The notes: generated by a model from the sequence alone, not told the origin. Counted from the stretch's first letter, positions 45,856 to 57,895 are shown. The stretch is 64,000 nucleotides of DNA from Schistosoma haematobium (GCF_000699445.3 NC_067197.1:496001-560000); one strand, 5' to 3'. Numbers and translations are program-made.

Positions 45856-46375
45856 GAGCCCCCCAAATGCCCTATTACGGCCGAGAGTAGGAAGAGTCCG
45901 CTCTCTCTCTCGAAACGCTCTCACATGACCATGGGTATAAAGTCTCTGCCAGGGAACTCCTACTCACTGCCTTCTCGCATCAAGGGTGTTGTTTTTGAAA
46001 TTGAGAGGACGAAACGAGAATGTTCGGCGTTTTAACCGGATTGGTGGACACGGAGAGTCCACCTAGGGGAGTTGGAAAACCCTGATTCCAAACCAACGGT
46101 ACACATGGGCTCCAGTATCCTGAAGGAACAAATTGCGTATGAACCAGTCGTCGGTCACTGGCTACCATGGGACTACATCTCCCTACGTTGCCCCATTGCC
46201 TTGTTGATTAGACCTTCAGGTCGAAGCCTTCGGGTGTTGCCCCCTAAGAAAACCACCTGCTTCGATTTGAGCACCCGATCAGTATCACAGCTCTCACACA
46301 TCAAATGAGATTTGTGTGGCGCATATGTATTTGGTACCTCATTGTATCAATATCTATGTGTTAAAATAAATAAAT
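45856..46375 (+). repeat. Dispersed ~0.5 kb repeat, copy 3
   Basis: Begins agccccccaaatgc and continues GGCCGAGAGTAGGAAGAGTC, ending ttaaaataaataaatg. Collinear with copies 1 and 2 over the full length. Frames read through it (45980-46168, 46072-46308) are incidental. Confidence 0.65.
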
Positions 46376-48329
46376 GTTTCTATTAAACAAATACAGATTC
46401 AATGTCTGTATACCAAGTGGTAGGGCACGGAGGAATTGAAAATAATTTATCAGGTTTTCTGATATGAAAATTTTGGATGACAGTGAGTTTTTATATTATT
46501 CAGTTATAGTATGTTTTGTTTATTATGTATAAATGATTTAGTATTTCACTTGGTTATTAAACAAGAGTTAACTGGTACACAGGGATTATTTCAATTATGT
46601 GATCATTGTACCAGAACGTGTGTGTTCCACAACCCGTGTCGGTTACCGTGAAGTGGAAATGATAAACAAAACAGAGATTCACCTCAAACTTTTTCAATCA
46701 TTGATTGAGCATAAATGATAAACTGAGTGATGTAATTGTCAAAGTGAAAACTACTTACTCTACAGTCTATCAACATTACATTGCTGAAGATATCTCTTCC
46801 ATACAATGTTTGTTGGAATATTTAATGGACCGGTTTATTTAGTACATTAAACTGTGTAACAATAAGCGATGTTGTGAGAGACGACAGTTTGAACTATTGA
46901 AATCGGTGAACTACCAGGTTATGATTGATATCCTCGAATACTCTTCAAGCACTTATTTGACTGATGGAAGTTCAATATCTCTGAGTTGTTACATTTTGAC
47001 CATCGAATTTTCAACTACATCCTTGTAATGGTATTTGTATGATTATGATTTTCGAATCCAGGCACTTCCTGAAACAACTGACCAATCAACGACCAAGAAC
47101 AGTCAGCTAGTACAAAATGATTTACTTGAAATAAAACACCTAGAACATCAAGGTTACATCCATTCATCTCGGTCAGTTATCAGAACTGACAATTAACAGA
47201 ATCTCAGAAAATGATTTTTTATGCTTTGTGTCTGTTAGATATTAACAGTCTCCTACTTGCCCTAAAACGTCTAGAACACATTTCACAGAATTGAAATATT
47301 CTTCTCAGTTGATTGGATTTAAACGTTCATTATATCATGGAAATGATAGTAGTACATGAAACTTAGTCATAACAGACGGTTAAGCATTCAGCTACACCGA
47401 TTTCTTAGACTTCCAGATTAAAATGAAAACTTATACACAGAGTCAATCTGTGTTAAAACGTACATTTAGTGAAAGAGACAGATATTCATTACGCGGTGTT
47501 TCATACATCTATTTTTATTTTCACAATTTCAGAGGAATTATTTGCTATCAAATGGTCTATTTTTAATGAAGTTGATAGTTAACGTAAGTCAACACACGTT
47601 TGATTTAAATATTTACACCTCTATTCATTGTGATCTGTCACAGTTTTTGATATTTAACTCTTCTCAGAAACTGAAGTAGTCACATTTCTAAGAAATAGGT
47701 GTACAGTTATTTGTTATGTCTGGAAATTTCCAGATTTGATGGGTAAAAAATAGATCACTACCGATAAACGAATTTTAAATGAAGACCTTCTAACTCCCAA
47801 GGCAGAGTTTAAATGGTCTGAATTGTTTTTTCTGCTTAGCGTTTTTAGCGGGTTAGTTTTCTACGGGATAGGATCGCCAACTTCATGCCCAGCACTCCTC
47901 CTTTATCCTCGCTTGGGACCGGCAGTAACTGTAGAAGAGCTACAAGCGGGGTTTTTGACATGCTTCAGCTCGCTTAAAAGAAAAAACCATTTTGTCAATA
48001 TAGAACCGTGTCGACTGTGGTATCATCTATATTGGAGAGTCATGCTCGAGAAATCTGAACTCCAACCAAAAATCATCTTAGGTACACAAAGAATCAGTCT
48101 AATAATCTTGGAGAACTGGATGGACTTCAAGTTAAATCGGCAATAGAAGTTCACACCATTCTCAACAATAATTAAATCGATATCAAAATGGTAAAAAATG
48201 CTTCTCCAACTACGAAGACAGGAGAGTACCTGAAACTTTGAATATAATCCTTAATTCCGATATCAATATTATCCCGAACTCATACGACGGACTACATTGC
48301 AAAGTCGTGAATGGAGAACAGCTGACAGA
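46376..48329. other. Mostly noncoding stretch
   Basis: A 107-codon frame at 47823-48146 begins in a GC-richer patch (about 47850-47960) that may be an undetermined repeat. No domain was recognised. Confidence 0.4.
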
Positions 48330-48522
48330 TTCAAATGGTTGTAGACGGAATAGAAGAAGCTTTCGCTTAACAGGCTTCCGTGTCTAGTACCAGGGGATCA
48401 CCAGATCCGCCAGGCAGGAATCTAGGTATGTTAACATTAAAACAGGAAAAGAAATTAATAAATCATAGTGCGATACTATCCTTAGTCCTTAAGAATATAT
48501 CAAGTTGCCTCTTAAAGGACTC

Positions 48523-48783
48523 TGTAACAGCTCAGGTTGGTTGGTTAAGAGTTGACCCCAAACAACAAAGCATATGCCAAAACAGTATTGTTCGAGTATT
48601 CATTCACTTCCTTATTTTTTATAAGCGTTATATTCCCTATTATCTTACATTGAATGTTGAGAGCCTTTGTTTGTCTGAACAGATAATCCCACACTCCACT
48701 GTGACTGCGCGAAGATCGAAATAAAGACTATTCACTACTTGTCTGGTTTCTTCTGTCAATAGCACGAGGGTTACCTTGAGGCA
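48523..48783 (+). mobile_element. Solo LTR of the 14.85-21.5 kb Gypsy family
   Basis: Starts TGTAACAGCTCAGG and ends CTTGAGGCA (261 bp; possibly a few bases longer). About 90-95% identical by eye to the Gypsy LTRs at 14850 and 21221, in + orientation. It interrupts copy B between gcaacttgcgaggag-like coding sequence and cctttaagaggcaacttg. CTC before and after the insertion is all that remains of a duplication. No internal genes remain. Confidence 0.8.
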
Positions 48784-49119
48784 CGAAACCTCCTCGCAAG
48801 TCGCTTGGACTATCTCGGCCGGCAGCGAATTCCAGCATTTGACAACTCTTAAGTAGTTGAAATTATGTCTACATTCCGTTTTGCTATGTTGTGTTTCCAG
48901 TTTTTGGGTGTTACCCCTTAGGTTATTATTCGAACTAAGCTTAAATAGGTGTTTAAGAGGATGTCCAGAAGTGTTAAGGATGCTATAAGCCATCAATAAA
49001 TCACCTCTAAGACGCCTATATTCTAACGGGTCAAAGTCTAGTGAATGGAGGCGATCTTCGTAAGGTTTAAGTTTGAGTCCTCGAACTGATTTCGTGGCTC
49101 GCCGTTGGATACGCTCCAA
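48784..49119 (-). pseudogene. LINE RT C-terminal domain (copy B)
   Basis: Encodes [35 protein letters not shown] and [16 protein letters not shown], the standard CR1-type carboxy region. The frame then runs artificially into the inserted LTR. It is out of frame with the RT core (49067-49855). Confidence 0.75.
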
Positions 49120-49855
49120 AGTGACCTTGTCCTTTTGGAGTGAAAGGGAATACTATGTTTCCGTACTCTAAATGGGAACGGATGAAACTATTGAAGATTG
49201 TATGGAAAGTTCGTCGGTCAAACTGTCCAAAAATGCGCTTCAACGTTACCAGTGCAAGGTTTGCTCGGAAGGCATTTTTGTCACAGTTAGCGTAAGACTT
49301 TAAATCGTAGGGCACCAGGACTCCTAAATCTTTTTCGAATTGAGATACTAATAGAGAGGAGTTTCCTAAGTTGTAACTGTAGTTTGCGACATGTCGCAGA
49401 TGGACTACTTTACACTTTGAAGTGTTAAAGGTAAGTCCGTTATCGTCTGCCCAACTTTGAAGTCGAGTCAGATCCTCCTGAAGTGCCTGTATATCGTCTT
49501 GGTTGCGTATCTCTCTCCAAAGTTTCACGTCGTCGGCAAAAAGTAATAAATCTGACGTTACCTGTTGAGGAAGATCATTTATGTAGATCAAGAAGAGAAG
49601 AGGCCCTAGTACTGAGCCCTGGGGGACCCCACTAGGACATTCCATAGCCTCAGATAAAGTGAAATTAACCCTAACCTTAAAGTGTCGATTTTTTAGGTAT
49701 GAAGTAAGCCAATCGATTAGAGGTGGTCTGATTCCTAGTCGTTTGAGCTTATTGATAAGACACAAGTGGTTAACCTTATCAAAAACGTCTGAGAAATCAA
49801 GGTAAATGACATCAACCTTTCCCTTGCAATCGAGGATGCTTGTCCATCTGTCCAC
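49067..49855 (-). pseudogene. LINE reverse transcriptase core (copy B)
   Basis: A 262-codon frame with VDVIYLDFSDVFDKVNHLCL (catalytic Asp), CPSGVPQGSVLGPLLFLIYI and LLLFADDVKLWREI (FADD). All catalytic residues are present. The N-terminal RT blocks are in another frame and partly deleted: RGKLPK joins directly to the SPQQHG-equivalent codons, dropping about 55 residues that copy A keeps. Confidence 0.85.
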
Positions 49856-50318
49856 CGCAGTCAGCAGGTTGGTAATACAAGAGTAACCCTTCCTGAAACC
49901 ATGCTGTTGGGGTGAGAAGGAATTTTTTCGGTAATTTGCCTCGGCTTAGCGAGTGTGAAAACATCACGCTAAGCGGCGTTGCCAGGATTGAGGCTGCCTC
50001 CCTCAGTATGGCAGGATGAACCATATCCGGGCCAGGAGAAGTATCTAGTCTTAAGTGCTGCAATTTCCGGAACACCAAGTCAGCGCTTAGGTCCACTTCA
50101 GAAAGTCCTGTGGAATTGCAGATGAAACTGTCGTCAGTAAAGTTGATGTCAGCCGGTTGAAATGTTTTAGAGTAATGTGCCGCCAAAAGGTCAGCGGCGT
50201 CGTCACTGTCGTTGGTCGGGCCGTTAAGACCTAGCAGTTGAGAAACTCCTGTTTTGGCTTGACGAAGAGAGGCTGCATAACGGAATAGGCTTCTAGGGTT
50301 AGAGGCAAATTTGTCCAT
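49812..50318 (-). pseudogene. LINE linker and RT N-terminus (copy B)
   Basis: Includes SRSLFRYAASLRQAKTGVSQ-like linker wording and LDTSPGPDMVHPAILREA. It ends in out-of-frame codons after the internal deletion. Confidence 0.7.
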
Positions 50319-50409
50319 AAGCTTTGTCTGGTGCTGAAGCCTGTCTTCTCTTATAGCCTTCGTGCATATGTTCCTGATATGTTAATATTGCCTATACGCT
50401 CCATCGTTA

Positions 50410-51413
50410 TCAGTTTGTTTGTATTCCACCCAACAGTGCCTTTTGCGGCTTAGCAGGCGAAGGGTACGGTTCTTGATTACTATAGGTGGATTGCAGCTTT
50501 TGGGAACCGTTTGAGGAACTGAATGGCTTGCAGCACATAAGACCTTCCATATCGAATTGAGGGTGAACATGCCAAACCACCTGTTGTAAATAGTCATGTA
50601 GATCTGGCACATTCAGCCGTTTAAAATTCGAACGCAAATTTTTGTTGGGATACCTTAGCTTAGTTTTGATGACAAAACTGAAGGCTTTGACGGCATGATC
50701 GCTCTTTCCCAGAGGAGCCAGGATTGAGAGATTGTCAACTAGAAATTCTTCGTTTGTGAATACACAGTCTAAGCGCGATGGTGTCTGACTGTTTCTCCAA
50801 CGAGTTGCCGACCTCACATTTTCGAACAATCACAAGTCATTGATGAGGTCGAAGAACCGAGATTCAATTGAGTTGTCGCCTCCAGTATACGTGTGTTCTG
50901 CGAAGTTGACCTAGGGAGATTAAAGTCCCCTAGAATCAGGATGTGTGTGAAACCGAGACGAGTAGAGCGGGATAGTCCTTCCAGCATACGACTATCGTAC
51001 TCGATGTCGGCAGTTGGCTTCCTGTAAATGACTCCGACTAGACACCTCGGAGTACTAGACAATCTTACAGAGCACCATATGGATTCCTCAAGATTGTTAA
51101 ACTCGAGGTTGTGAACCTGGTGCACCTCCAAGCAAGAGCTTATGTATATGGCTACTCCGCCCCCAATTCCTGATTTTCTGTCGTTGCGGAACAAAGTCAT
51201 CCCAGGTAATGATAACTCATTGTCCGAGAACTGCGTTGCTAAGTTCGCGTAATTCATCCACTTTGGTAGACTCGCGGCGTTCATATATAAGCAGTTTATG
51301 CTTTCAATTTGGAACGCGTGAGCTTCGTCCTGTTTTTCTGTATGAGCCTTATGTGAATGGACAGGTAGCCCACCTATATGAGGTTTGTCGAGGTGGTAGG
51401 CCCTGTCCTTCAC
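50410..51413 (-). pseudogene. LINE endonuclease (copy B)
   Basis: Two overlapping frames. 50814-51413 gives INCLYMNAASLPKWMNYANL (N motif), GIGGGVAIYISSCL, VGVIYRKPTADIEYD and ILGDFNLPRS; the TETWLH-equivalent glutamate stretch is shortened. Frame 50410-50829 supplies RLDCVFTNEEF and LGKSDHAVKAFSF. A frameshift at about 50930 separates them. Confidence 0.8.
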
Positions 51414-52098
51414 ATGTTTTTTTATCGTTTAGACAGTCCACAAGTGGAATGGTCAGCTCCAACTTGCCTTTGTGCTTGGTCCTAGCTTCATATGATTTAT
51501 CCGGGTGCATGTGGATTCCAGGTGGCAATCGACGTCTATTAGCACGAAATGCTTCCAGAACTGCAGCCGACATGTGGGAAGATGGGAAGGTTATCTTCAT
51601 TAGACGGGGTCTAAGATCACCGTCCTTCTTGGCTAGTCTCGTCACATGCTGAGTCAGTATGTGTTTGAGCCTCAAGGACTGTTTGATGAATTTCCATTCC
51701 CTGATGTCAGAATTTGATTGAGTAGGGTCTGCATTTTCCGGTATACCTTGGACAATTATGTTTCTTCCGCGGAAAAACTTCTCGCGAGATTCTTTAGAGA
51801 CGTTTCGTATGATCCTGCACTCAGAGTACGGTATGTCGGGCAATATTCTTACGTTACCATCTGATTTCAGCAAGTGGCTTGCTAGCAAGACGTCCTCAAC
51901 GTCGGTAGCATTCTTAAGTGTTACTCGGAGAAGCCTCGGGTGATTTAGATGCTTAGAATCCTTTCCTCCAGTGAGCCGGGTGACCGACAAAGGCACTATT
52001 CTAGGAAGTTCGAGCTTCTTGTTCAACTCACCCCAGAGCATCCTGTCATTTTTGTCCCGCAGACTGAGAGGAAGGTCAGGGTTTTCAACGAGGTTCAT
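51349..52098 (-). pseudogene. LINE ORF1b (RNA-binding type) of copy B
   Basis: A 249-codon frame. RLLRVTLKNATDVEDVLLAS and IIVQGIPENADP suit the RRM-like part of CR1 ORF1 proteins; a basic stretch follows. It is in the same frame as the PHD-like ORF upstream, separated by two stops, and overlaps the endonuclease in a different frame. Function in RNP formation is inferred from the family. Confidence 0.65.
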
Positions 52099-52140
52099 GA
52101 TAATGAGAGAATCGTCACGAACTGTTGTTTATTTACCAGG

Positions 52141-52791
52141 TTACACGATGGGTTCAGGTTTAATGACTTGTTGTTTGGAGGTCAGTGCGCCTTTTTGAGT
52201 CTTGGGCTCTTTGATGACCGGACGAACAGTCTTGGGGGTAGACTGTGCGGCCAAATCACCAGTTGTTTTCAATACGGCAACACTTGGGTTGCTCGGCTCA
52301 GGCGGTGATGCCTGGTTCTTTTGGGCTCTCTTAACGTGGGTCGAATCACCTACAGGGTTTTTGGGAACCACTGTTGTGTTCAGGGGCACTGAGCTGAGAG
52401 ACCCGAGTTTGCTTATGGAGTCTAATACCGTCGACGTAACGATGGTGCTGAGCCTCGACACGTCATCATTAGTGTTGATGGATGCTCCATCGATGGTATA
52501 CCTATCGGCATCCCTATTTTTGTATTCGTCGGTTTTTTTACTATCGTTATCCAAGTTAACTGACAATTTGTTCCGAAGACCTGTCAGTGGGACAATGATG
52601 TTACTCAGCAAGACTACAGCGTCCGTACTGCACGTGACACATACCCACTTTTGGTCTGACTTGCTGAGTCTGTTGTAAGCAGTTGCTGTCAGATCTGTGC
52701 ATGCTTCGTGGAACCAACCTTTGCAGTTGTCGCAGTGCATGCCAGTTGTAACAGCAAAACGGCATCCCGGACGTTTGCATGAGTTTTTCAT
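52141..52791 (-). CDS. LINE ORF1a with PHD-like zinc finger (copy B)
   Basis: A 216-codon open frame. An N-terminal C4HC3-type pattern is visible in the first ~58 residues: CKRPGCRFAVTTGMHCDNCK, GWFHEACTDL, then WVCVTC. It fits the PHD/ESCRT-like fingers found in ORF1 of some CR1-clade LINEs. The remainder is low complexity (Ser, Thr, Pro, Asn-rich). It ends KPEPIV at a stop in frame with ORF1b, so the original ORF1 was probably continuous. Confidence 0.7.
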   Translation of the reverse strand: MKNSCKRPGCRFAVTTGMHCDNCKGWFHEACTDLTATAYNRLSKSDQKWVCVTCSTDAVVLLSNIIVPLTGLRNKLSVNLDNDSKKTDEYKNRDADRYTIDGASINTNDDVSRLSTIVTSTVLDSISKLGSLSSVPLNTTVVPKNPVGDSTHVKRAQKNQASPPEPSNPSVAVLKTTGDLAAQSTPKTVRPVIKEPKTQKGALTSKQQVIKPEPIV

Positions 52792-52914
52792 GACTATGTT
52801 GAAGCAAACTATGTTATAGATGCTTGCAAAAGCCTAGGACCTTTAAAAAAACACTAAAAAGCACACTGAAAACGGACAAAAATGGATAAAACGAGTGATA
52901 TAAACTGAAACTAG

Positions 52915-54178
52915 TCTTTACGTGAAAAACAAGTAAGGACCGGAGTAAGGCAAGGCTGTCTACTCTCTCCATTCCTCTTTCTTCTGATGATCGCCTGGAT
53001 TATGATAACCTCGACATCTCAGGAGAAGTACGGATTACAATGGACAACTCGGAATCAACTAGACGATTTGGACTTTGCAGATGATCTAGCCCTCCTATCG
53101 TGTACACACAAACAGATGCAGATAAAGACAGCCAGTGTAGCAGCAGTCTCTCCATCAGTAGGCCGCAGCATAAACAAGGGGAAAAACCAACGTCCTTAAA
53201 TTCAAAATTGGAGAACAGCAATCCAATCACTCTTGATGATAAAACTTTGGAAGATGTAGAATCCTTCACATACCTGGGAAGCATAATCGATGAACAAGGA
53301 GGTTCAGATGCAGACGTAAAGGCGAGTATTGGCAAAGCAAGAACAGCATTCCAACAATTGAAGAACATATGATGAATTGGAGTTGATCGGATGGCATGGC
53401 TCGGCCATGCAGGCGTGGTCCCTCTGAATGTTACCTTATATCTTCTATTCATATTAAATATATTGTTCCTTCTCTAGACTAACCTTGTTCTACATCATGC
53501 ATTGGTAATTGATACGATACAGTGAGCTGGTGTAGTCGATGGTGTGACTTCCACGTAACATCTTATAGATTAGGCAGTTATATCATGGCAGATCTACAAT
53601 TTTAGGATTAGGTCTATTATTAGAGCAGTACTAATATCATAGTAGACCATAGTTGTAAATTGGTGAGCCCAACTAAAGAAACGCAACCTATATGGAACTC
53701 AAAACAAAGTTAGAATCTTCAATGAAAACGTCAAGGCAGTTCTACTGTACAGAGCTGAAACTTCGAGAACTGTTACAACCATCATCAAACACGTACAAGT
53801 AGTTTTAAATAGTTGTCTACACAAGATACCCAATATCCATTGGCCGGATACCATCAGCAACAGCCTTCTCTGGGAGAGAACTAACCAACTTCCAGTTGAA
53901 GAAGAAATTAGGAAAAGACGATGGAAATGGATAGGACATACATTCCGCAAATTATCAAACTTCATCACGAGGCAAGCCCTAACTTGGAATCCTGAATGGA
54001 AGCGGAAAAGAGGAAGGCCAAAGAACACATTACGTCGGATAATAGAAGCAGATATAGAAAGGATGAATAACAACTGGAAGGAGCTGGAAAGGGTTTCCCA
54101 GGAAAGGGTTGGATGGAGAATGGTGGTAAGAGGCCTATGCTCCTTCACGAGGAGTAACAGGCGTAAGTAAGTAAGTAA
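52915..54178 (+). mobile_element. RTE (SR2-like) fragment with LTR-like insertion
   Basis: Begins in mid-RT (KVRTGVRQGCLLSPFLFLL), then LDDLDFADDLALLS with an intact FADD at about 53065-53100, the YLGSIIDEQGGSDADVKA block, and after the insertion 53372-53689 the end: KTVRIF-like, [18 protein letters not shown] and [15 protein letters not shown], with a (GTAA)n tail at 54165-54178. Frameshifts occur at 53100-53200. 5'-truncated. Confidence 0.85.
53372..53689. mobile_element. 318-bp insertion in RTE, candidate solo LTR
   Basis: It separates ttgaagaacatatg from atatggaactcaaaa, codons contiguous in other RTE copies (QLKNIWNS). ATATG occurs at 53367-53371 and 53690-53694, a 5-bp duplication. The insert begins close to a TG (tgatgaattgg) and has no coding capacity, consistent with a solo LTR of a BEL or Gypsy element, but its end is not a clean CA. 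Confidence 0.6.
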
Positions 54179-56499
54179 GAAGTATATCGAAATGTGTTTG
54201 TCATTTTGTAATATACTTTAATTCTGTGTTGACTTAAAATTCTTTGGAGTTCTTCTGTTGTGCCTCAGCTGTATTGTAAATAAATAGGTTGACTACAATC
54301 ATGGACACGGGACATCACATTACAATCCCGATAGTTTGTATAACGTCTTGTTCAAATAAACTGTCGAACTTAATTTTGTTTTACGATACTACTTAACTGG
54401 AAGTTAGTAGTTAAATGAGAAAATTAAAAATTGTAGCCTTTAAGAATTAATAAGTGAATTATTAACTGATGTATTGAAAATCACAAATTATTATGATTTA
54501 TAGAAATTATAACAATCAAGAGATCATAACAACTAATGAATTGATTGTTCTTAGTTCAAGTTAAGCCCATAGTTTGACGTCTAATTCGTCAAACGTCAAT
54601 GATGATAAGTGTCCTCCAGCTTACAGTTTAGTTGAAAATATAAGAACGAAAACAATATTTAATTGTCTTGATAAAGCAAACTGTTTTTTAATTCAGGCGA
54701 AAGTTTTCGTGATGGACTGATGAAAAATGGTGGCGCAGAATGCTATTCTATCCTGTCTGGATAGACGACGAACAGATTCGTTCAAAAGAAAATATTTGGT
54801 TGCTTTATAACACAGTGTTTCCAATTCTGGAAAGATGCCTCAATTCACAATCAAAGAAAGGCACAATTTCAGTCGATACAAGCAACACAATCAAAAGAAG
54901 CAACAAACCAATATGTCTGTCGCCAAGACTAAGTATCAAGTCAAACAACGTAAATGCAGTTCAGGAAGAAACACGGAATCGTAGTGAGGGTGTATGAAAA
55001 ATAGAAATTACAATAAAATACAAATATTAACAACTCAAATAGAATAAAAAAAACTAACGAGGTACAACTAGAGGAATCAATCAGAACAAACTGCAAATGT
55101 ATACATGGAGCGATTTTCACACACTAAACATTCAAAATGAATCTAACATAAACCTGTAGTGAGTCAAATTTATCACGAGAACACGACTGGTTTAACAAAA
55201 ACAATTATTATTATAACCAACTGTACCAGTGTTTACAAGATTCACTGATCCTTCATTCTTGTTGTCATCATGTTTACTGACAGTGTTCTTCTCTTTTCTC
55301 TTCATTTCCATTCTGTCAAATTTCTGTTCGTAGACATTCCACTTTCGTCTCGTGTTAAATAATACTTATGTCGGTCGTCACCTATAAGTGGTACACATCA
55401 CATCACTGAGAATTATACGTCAACATTGATTGAAAACGGTTCCTAGAATACTGTAGTTACAACTATCCTTCGACTTATTATCAATATATGAATATTTTAA
55501 TGTCGAACGAAAAACTGTGCACCAAACTGCACTGAAGAAAAGACTGATGATGAGCTGAATGAAATCCAATAAACCCTTCTGAAGTACGAGTTGAAATTTC
55601 AGCATTCTATCTATTAATTATTACCTCACATAATAGAATGTTATTCATCATTTCGACTCAACATCATATCAGTTCTTCCAATTGAATGAGTTTGAATATC
55701 TTTGCTATTCTTGTAAAACTTCTCTGATTTACCACAAGTTACTAACCGTCCAATAAATCAGACATAAAAACGACTGTACAGCTTTACCTATCCATATCGT
55801 CAAGAAGAAAACTTTAGTTACTAAAACGTCGTCATTCGTTTCAGTGCTGTTTAATTGGTGAAACTAAGTGAGATAGTGGCGCGTGATTTGAGTTCCATAA
55901 TTATTATCACCGTTTATTCGTTGCATTAATTGTTATCATTTTGTCATATCTATTATGGTCAACTGAACACTCAGCTGTAGTGTGTTTCACACTCGAAAGT
56001 ATGGTTGAAGTGATTTAGAAGATAATAATGACCAACAAGAAGATTTTATTCTCGATGAACCGTATTATTTTGACATGAACACAACATGCACTGTTCACAT
56101 AAAGGACCGTTACTTGACGATTCAATCGGGAATATGTGTTTGAATATCACATAGAATCATCGCATTTACTATTTGTGCTCTTCTAGTCTAATATGCGTTT
56201 TCTCATATAAAACATATTTCTCAAGAATAACACAAATGATGGTAATAATAGTGTACACTATCTGAGAGTGTGATTTTGAGAAACATCAGTCTGATGACCT
56301 CAGTTGTTGTATGTGGAAATGTTAAAGATTGTACGTCTTTGTTGTTTACCACCATAATATGTCTAAATATTTGAACAATATTGTTTTCTATTTTGTATGA
56401 TGATCCTGATGTAAATCTTGAATATCATAAGGAATGTCGCTTACTAATGATTCTTTCTGTCTGTCGACCTTTCCAAATTCGCATATTTAGTTCTTCTTC
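54179..56499. other. Mostly noncoding stretch with one LTR scrap
   Basis: No gene recognised; the 85-codon frame at 54740-54997 has no motif. 55157-55240 is a Boudicca-like LTR 5' scrap. Confidence 0.45.
55157..55240 (+). repeat. Boudicca-like LTR 5'-end scrap
   Basis: tgtagtgagtcaaatttatc, then aacacgactggtttaac and ataaccaactgtaccagtg match the start of the - strand LTR at 23434 and the start at 9827. Only the first ~84 bp remain. Confidence 0.65.
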
Positions 56500-56740
56500 T
56501 TCTTATTATTATTATTATTTTTATTATTAGTGGCCTTATTCGAAATTATGTTTTGGTACAACATAGAATTCTCACTGCAGAGTATTTCAACAAGTTACTT
56601 ACGCGACAACAACAAAAAACACAGTAACAAATACAAAATTAGTGATAAAGATTTTTTAAAAAAAACCGAAAAGCTGTACAACTTTTGAACTCGAAGACAT
56701 GTTAAGAATGCAGGTTATTGACTAGGTTAACTCAAACAAC

Positions 56741-57472
56741 CTATTCGTCACAGAGTATATTTGCTGGGTAAGGTACTATAGAACTTTTATACTTTTGCTT
56801 GTGTGCATGGATCTTATTGAAATTTCGTCTCGTTATACCAGAAGATATACAAGGATAAAGATAAGAGTGAAGGGGATGGTTATTATCTGATAAAATAACA
56901 CCTGTCAGGAGTTGGCGTGATTTTATATGTCTATCCACAACCATAATAATTATGACATCGAAAGGTTCATCACACTTCTTGCTAACTGCCTTCAGCGCTC
57001 TCCGCAATACAGCAAAGTCTTTTCTCAAAAGCCCGGGAAATAATAATGGAGAACAGTACAGAATATTAGGTAATATGCAAGAATTGACTAATTGTAAGAG
57101 TAAATGACGAGTAATCACAAGAGAATGCAATCTCTTTATATAGTACTTCAGACGGAAAACCTTCTTCGATCACAATAAAGCGTGGGAGGACCAAGAGAGA
57201 TCAGAGGAAAAGGTGACACCAAGATAATTGACCTTCGACACTGTGTTCATCAAAGAGTCTCCGATAGTACAAGCATTATTGAATTTCAAAATGGTGTTTA
57301 GACTCCGTTCATGTCTCATGCTTAAGTTAACAGCTTGACATTTAGACGGATTAAGTATGAGACCATTACCAACAGACCAACAATCAATACGAGACAAAAA
57401 CCCATTCATTTCTATGGGTTGTAAAAAGGAAGAGATAGGCGTACATACAGTGAGATCATCCGCATATTTCAC
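56741..57472 (-). pseudogene. LINE RT catalytic box and C-terminus
   Basis: Frame 57170-57472 starts MKYADDLTVCTPISSFLQP (YADD catalytic pair), with NPSKCQAVNLS and KVNYLGVTFSSDLSWSSH, the conserved post-catalytic RT blocks. Frame 56741-57130 continues with LPNILYCSPLLFP and a His-rich carboxy end (NNHPLHSYLYP). The two are separated by a frame break at about 57150. Confidence 0.75.
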
Positions 57473-57475
57473 AAA

Positions 57476-57895
57476 AGTGTTTTCTGTGGAAGATGGCAGG
57501 TCATGCAGAAAAAAAGAGAATAGAAGAGGTGAAAGAACAGCTCCTTGTGGTACACCTTCCTGATACAGTAGAGAATCTGAACACTTTCCTCTAAATACAG
57601 TATACTATCCCCTTCCAGAGAGGTAGGAACATAGCCAGTTGGTTATCCAGCTGTCAGTGTTGACGCTGATTAACTTGTTAAGCAAACGTTGTCTTGTTAC
57701 GTAATCAAAAGCTGAAGTGTAGTACAGAAAAGCACATCGAACATACTTCTTACCCTTTTCTAGGTTGAACACTATGTTGTGATGCAGAAGAGCAGCAGCA
57801 TCTGAAGTGCTTCTTTTGCGTCTGTAAGCAAACTGATATGGATCAATATGCTCTTTTATCGCAGGCTGAAGTGGAAGTAACAGTAATTTCTCCAT
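57476..57895 (-). pseudogene. LINE RT fingers/palm segment
   Basis: HIDPYQFAYRRKRSTSDAAA, then YVRCAFLYYTSAFDYVTRQR (the first catalytic Asp position reads YYTSAFD, so FLDYTSAFD has mutated to Tyr) and, past a stop, GVPQGAVLSPLLFSFF. The catalytic Asp loss and the stop inactivate it. Confidence 0.7.

Larger units (their letters stand above)
48330..52900 (-). mobile_element. CR1-type LINE, longest copy (copy B)
   Basis: Reads 5' to 3' on -: PHD-like ORF1a, ORF1b, EEP endonuclease, RT, C-terminal domain and a 3' UTR ending near cttctattccgtctacaacc. The 3' end matches copies A, C and D. Frameshifts and a ~55-residue deletion in RT disable it, and a solo LTR (48523-48783) splits the last codons from the UTR. 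The 5' edge is near 52900, next to an RTE fragment. Confidence 0.85.

Noticed and set aside
47823..48146. 107-codon frame with a hydrophobic start
   Set aside because: No family resemblance; it partly covers a GC-richer patch that looks like an unidentified repeat.
51949..52678. Long + strand frames over the LINE ORF1 region
   Set aside because: Antisense shadows of ORF1a and ORF1b, which show real domain motifs.
53699..54148. 149-codon - strand frame
   Set aside because: Shadow of the RTE C-terminal coding sequence on the + strand.
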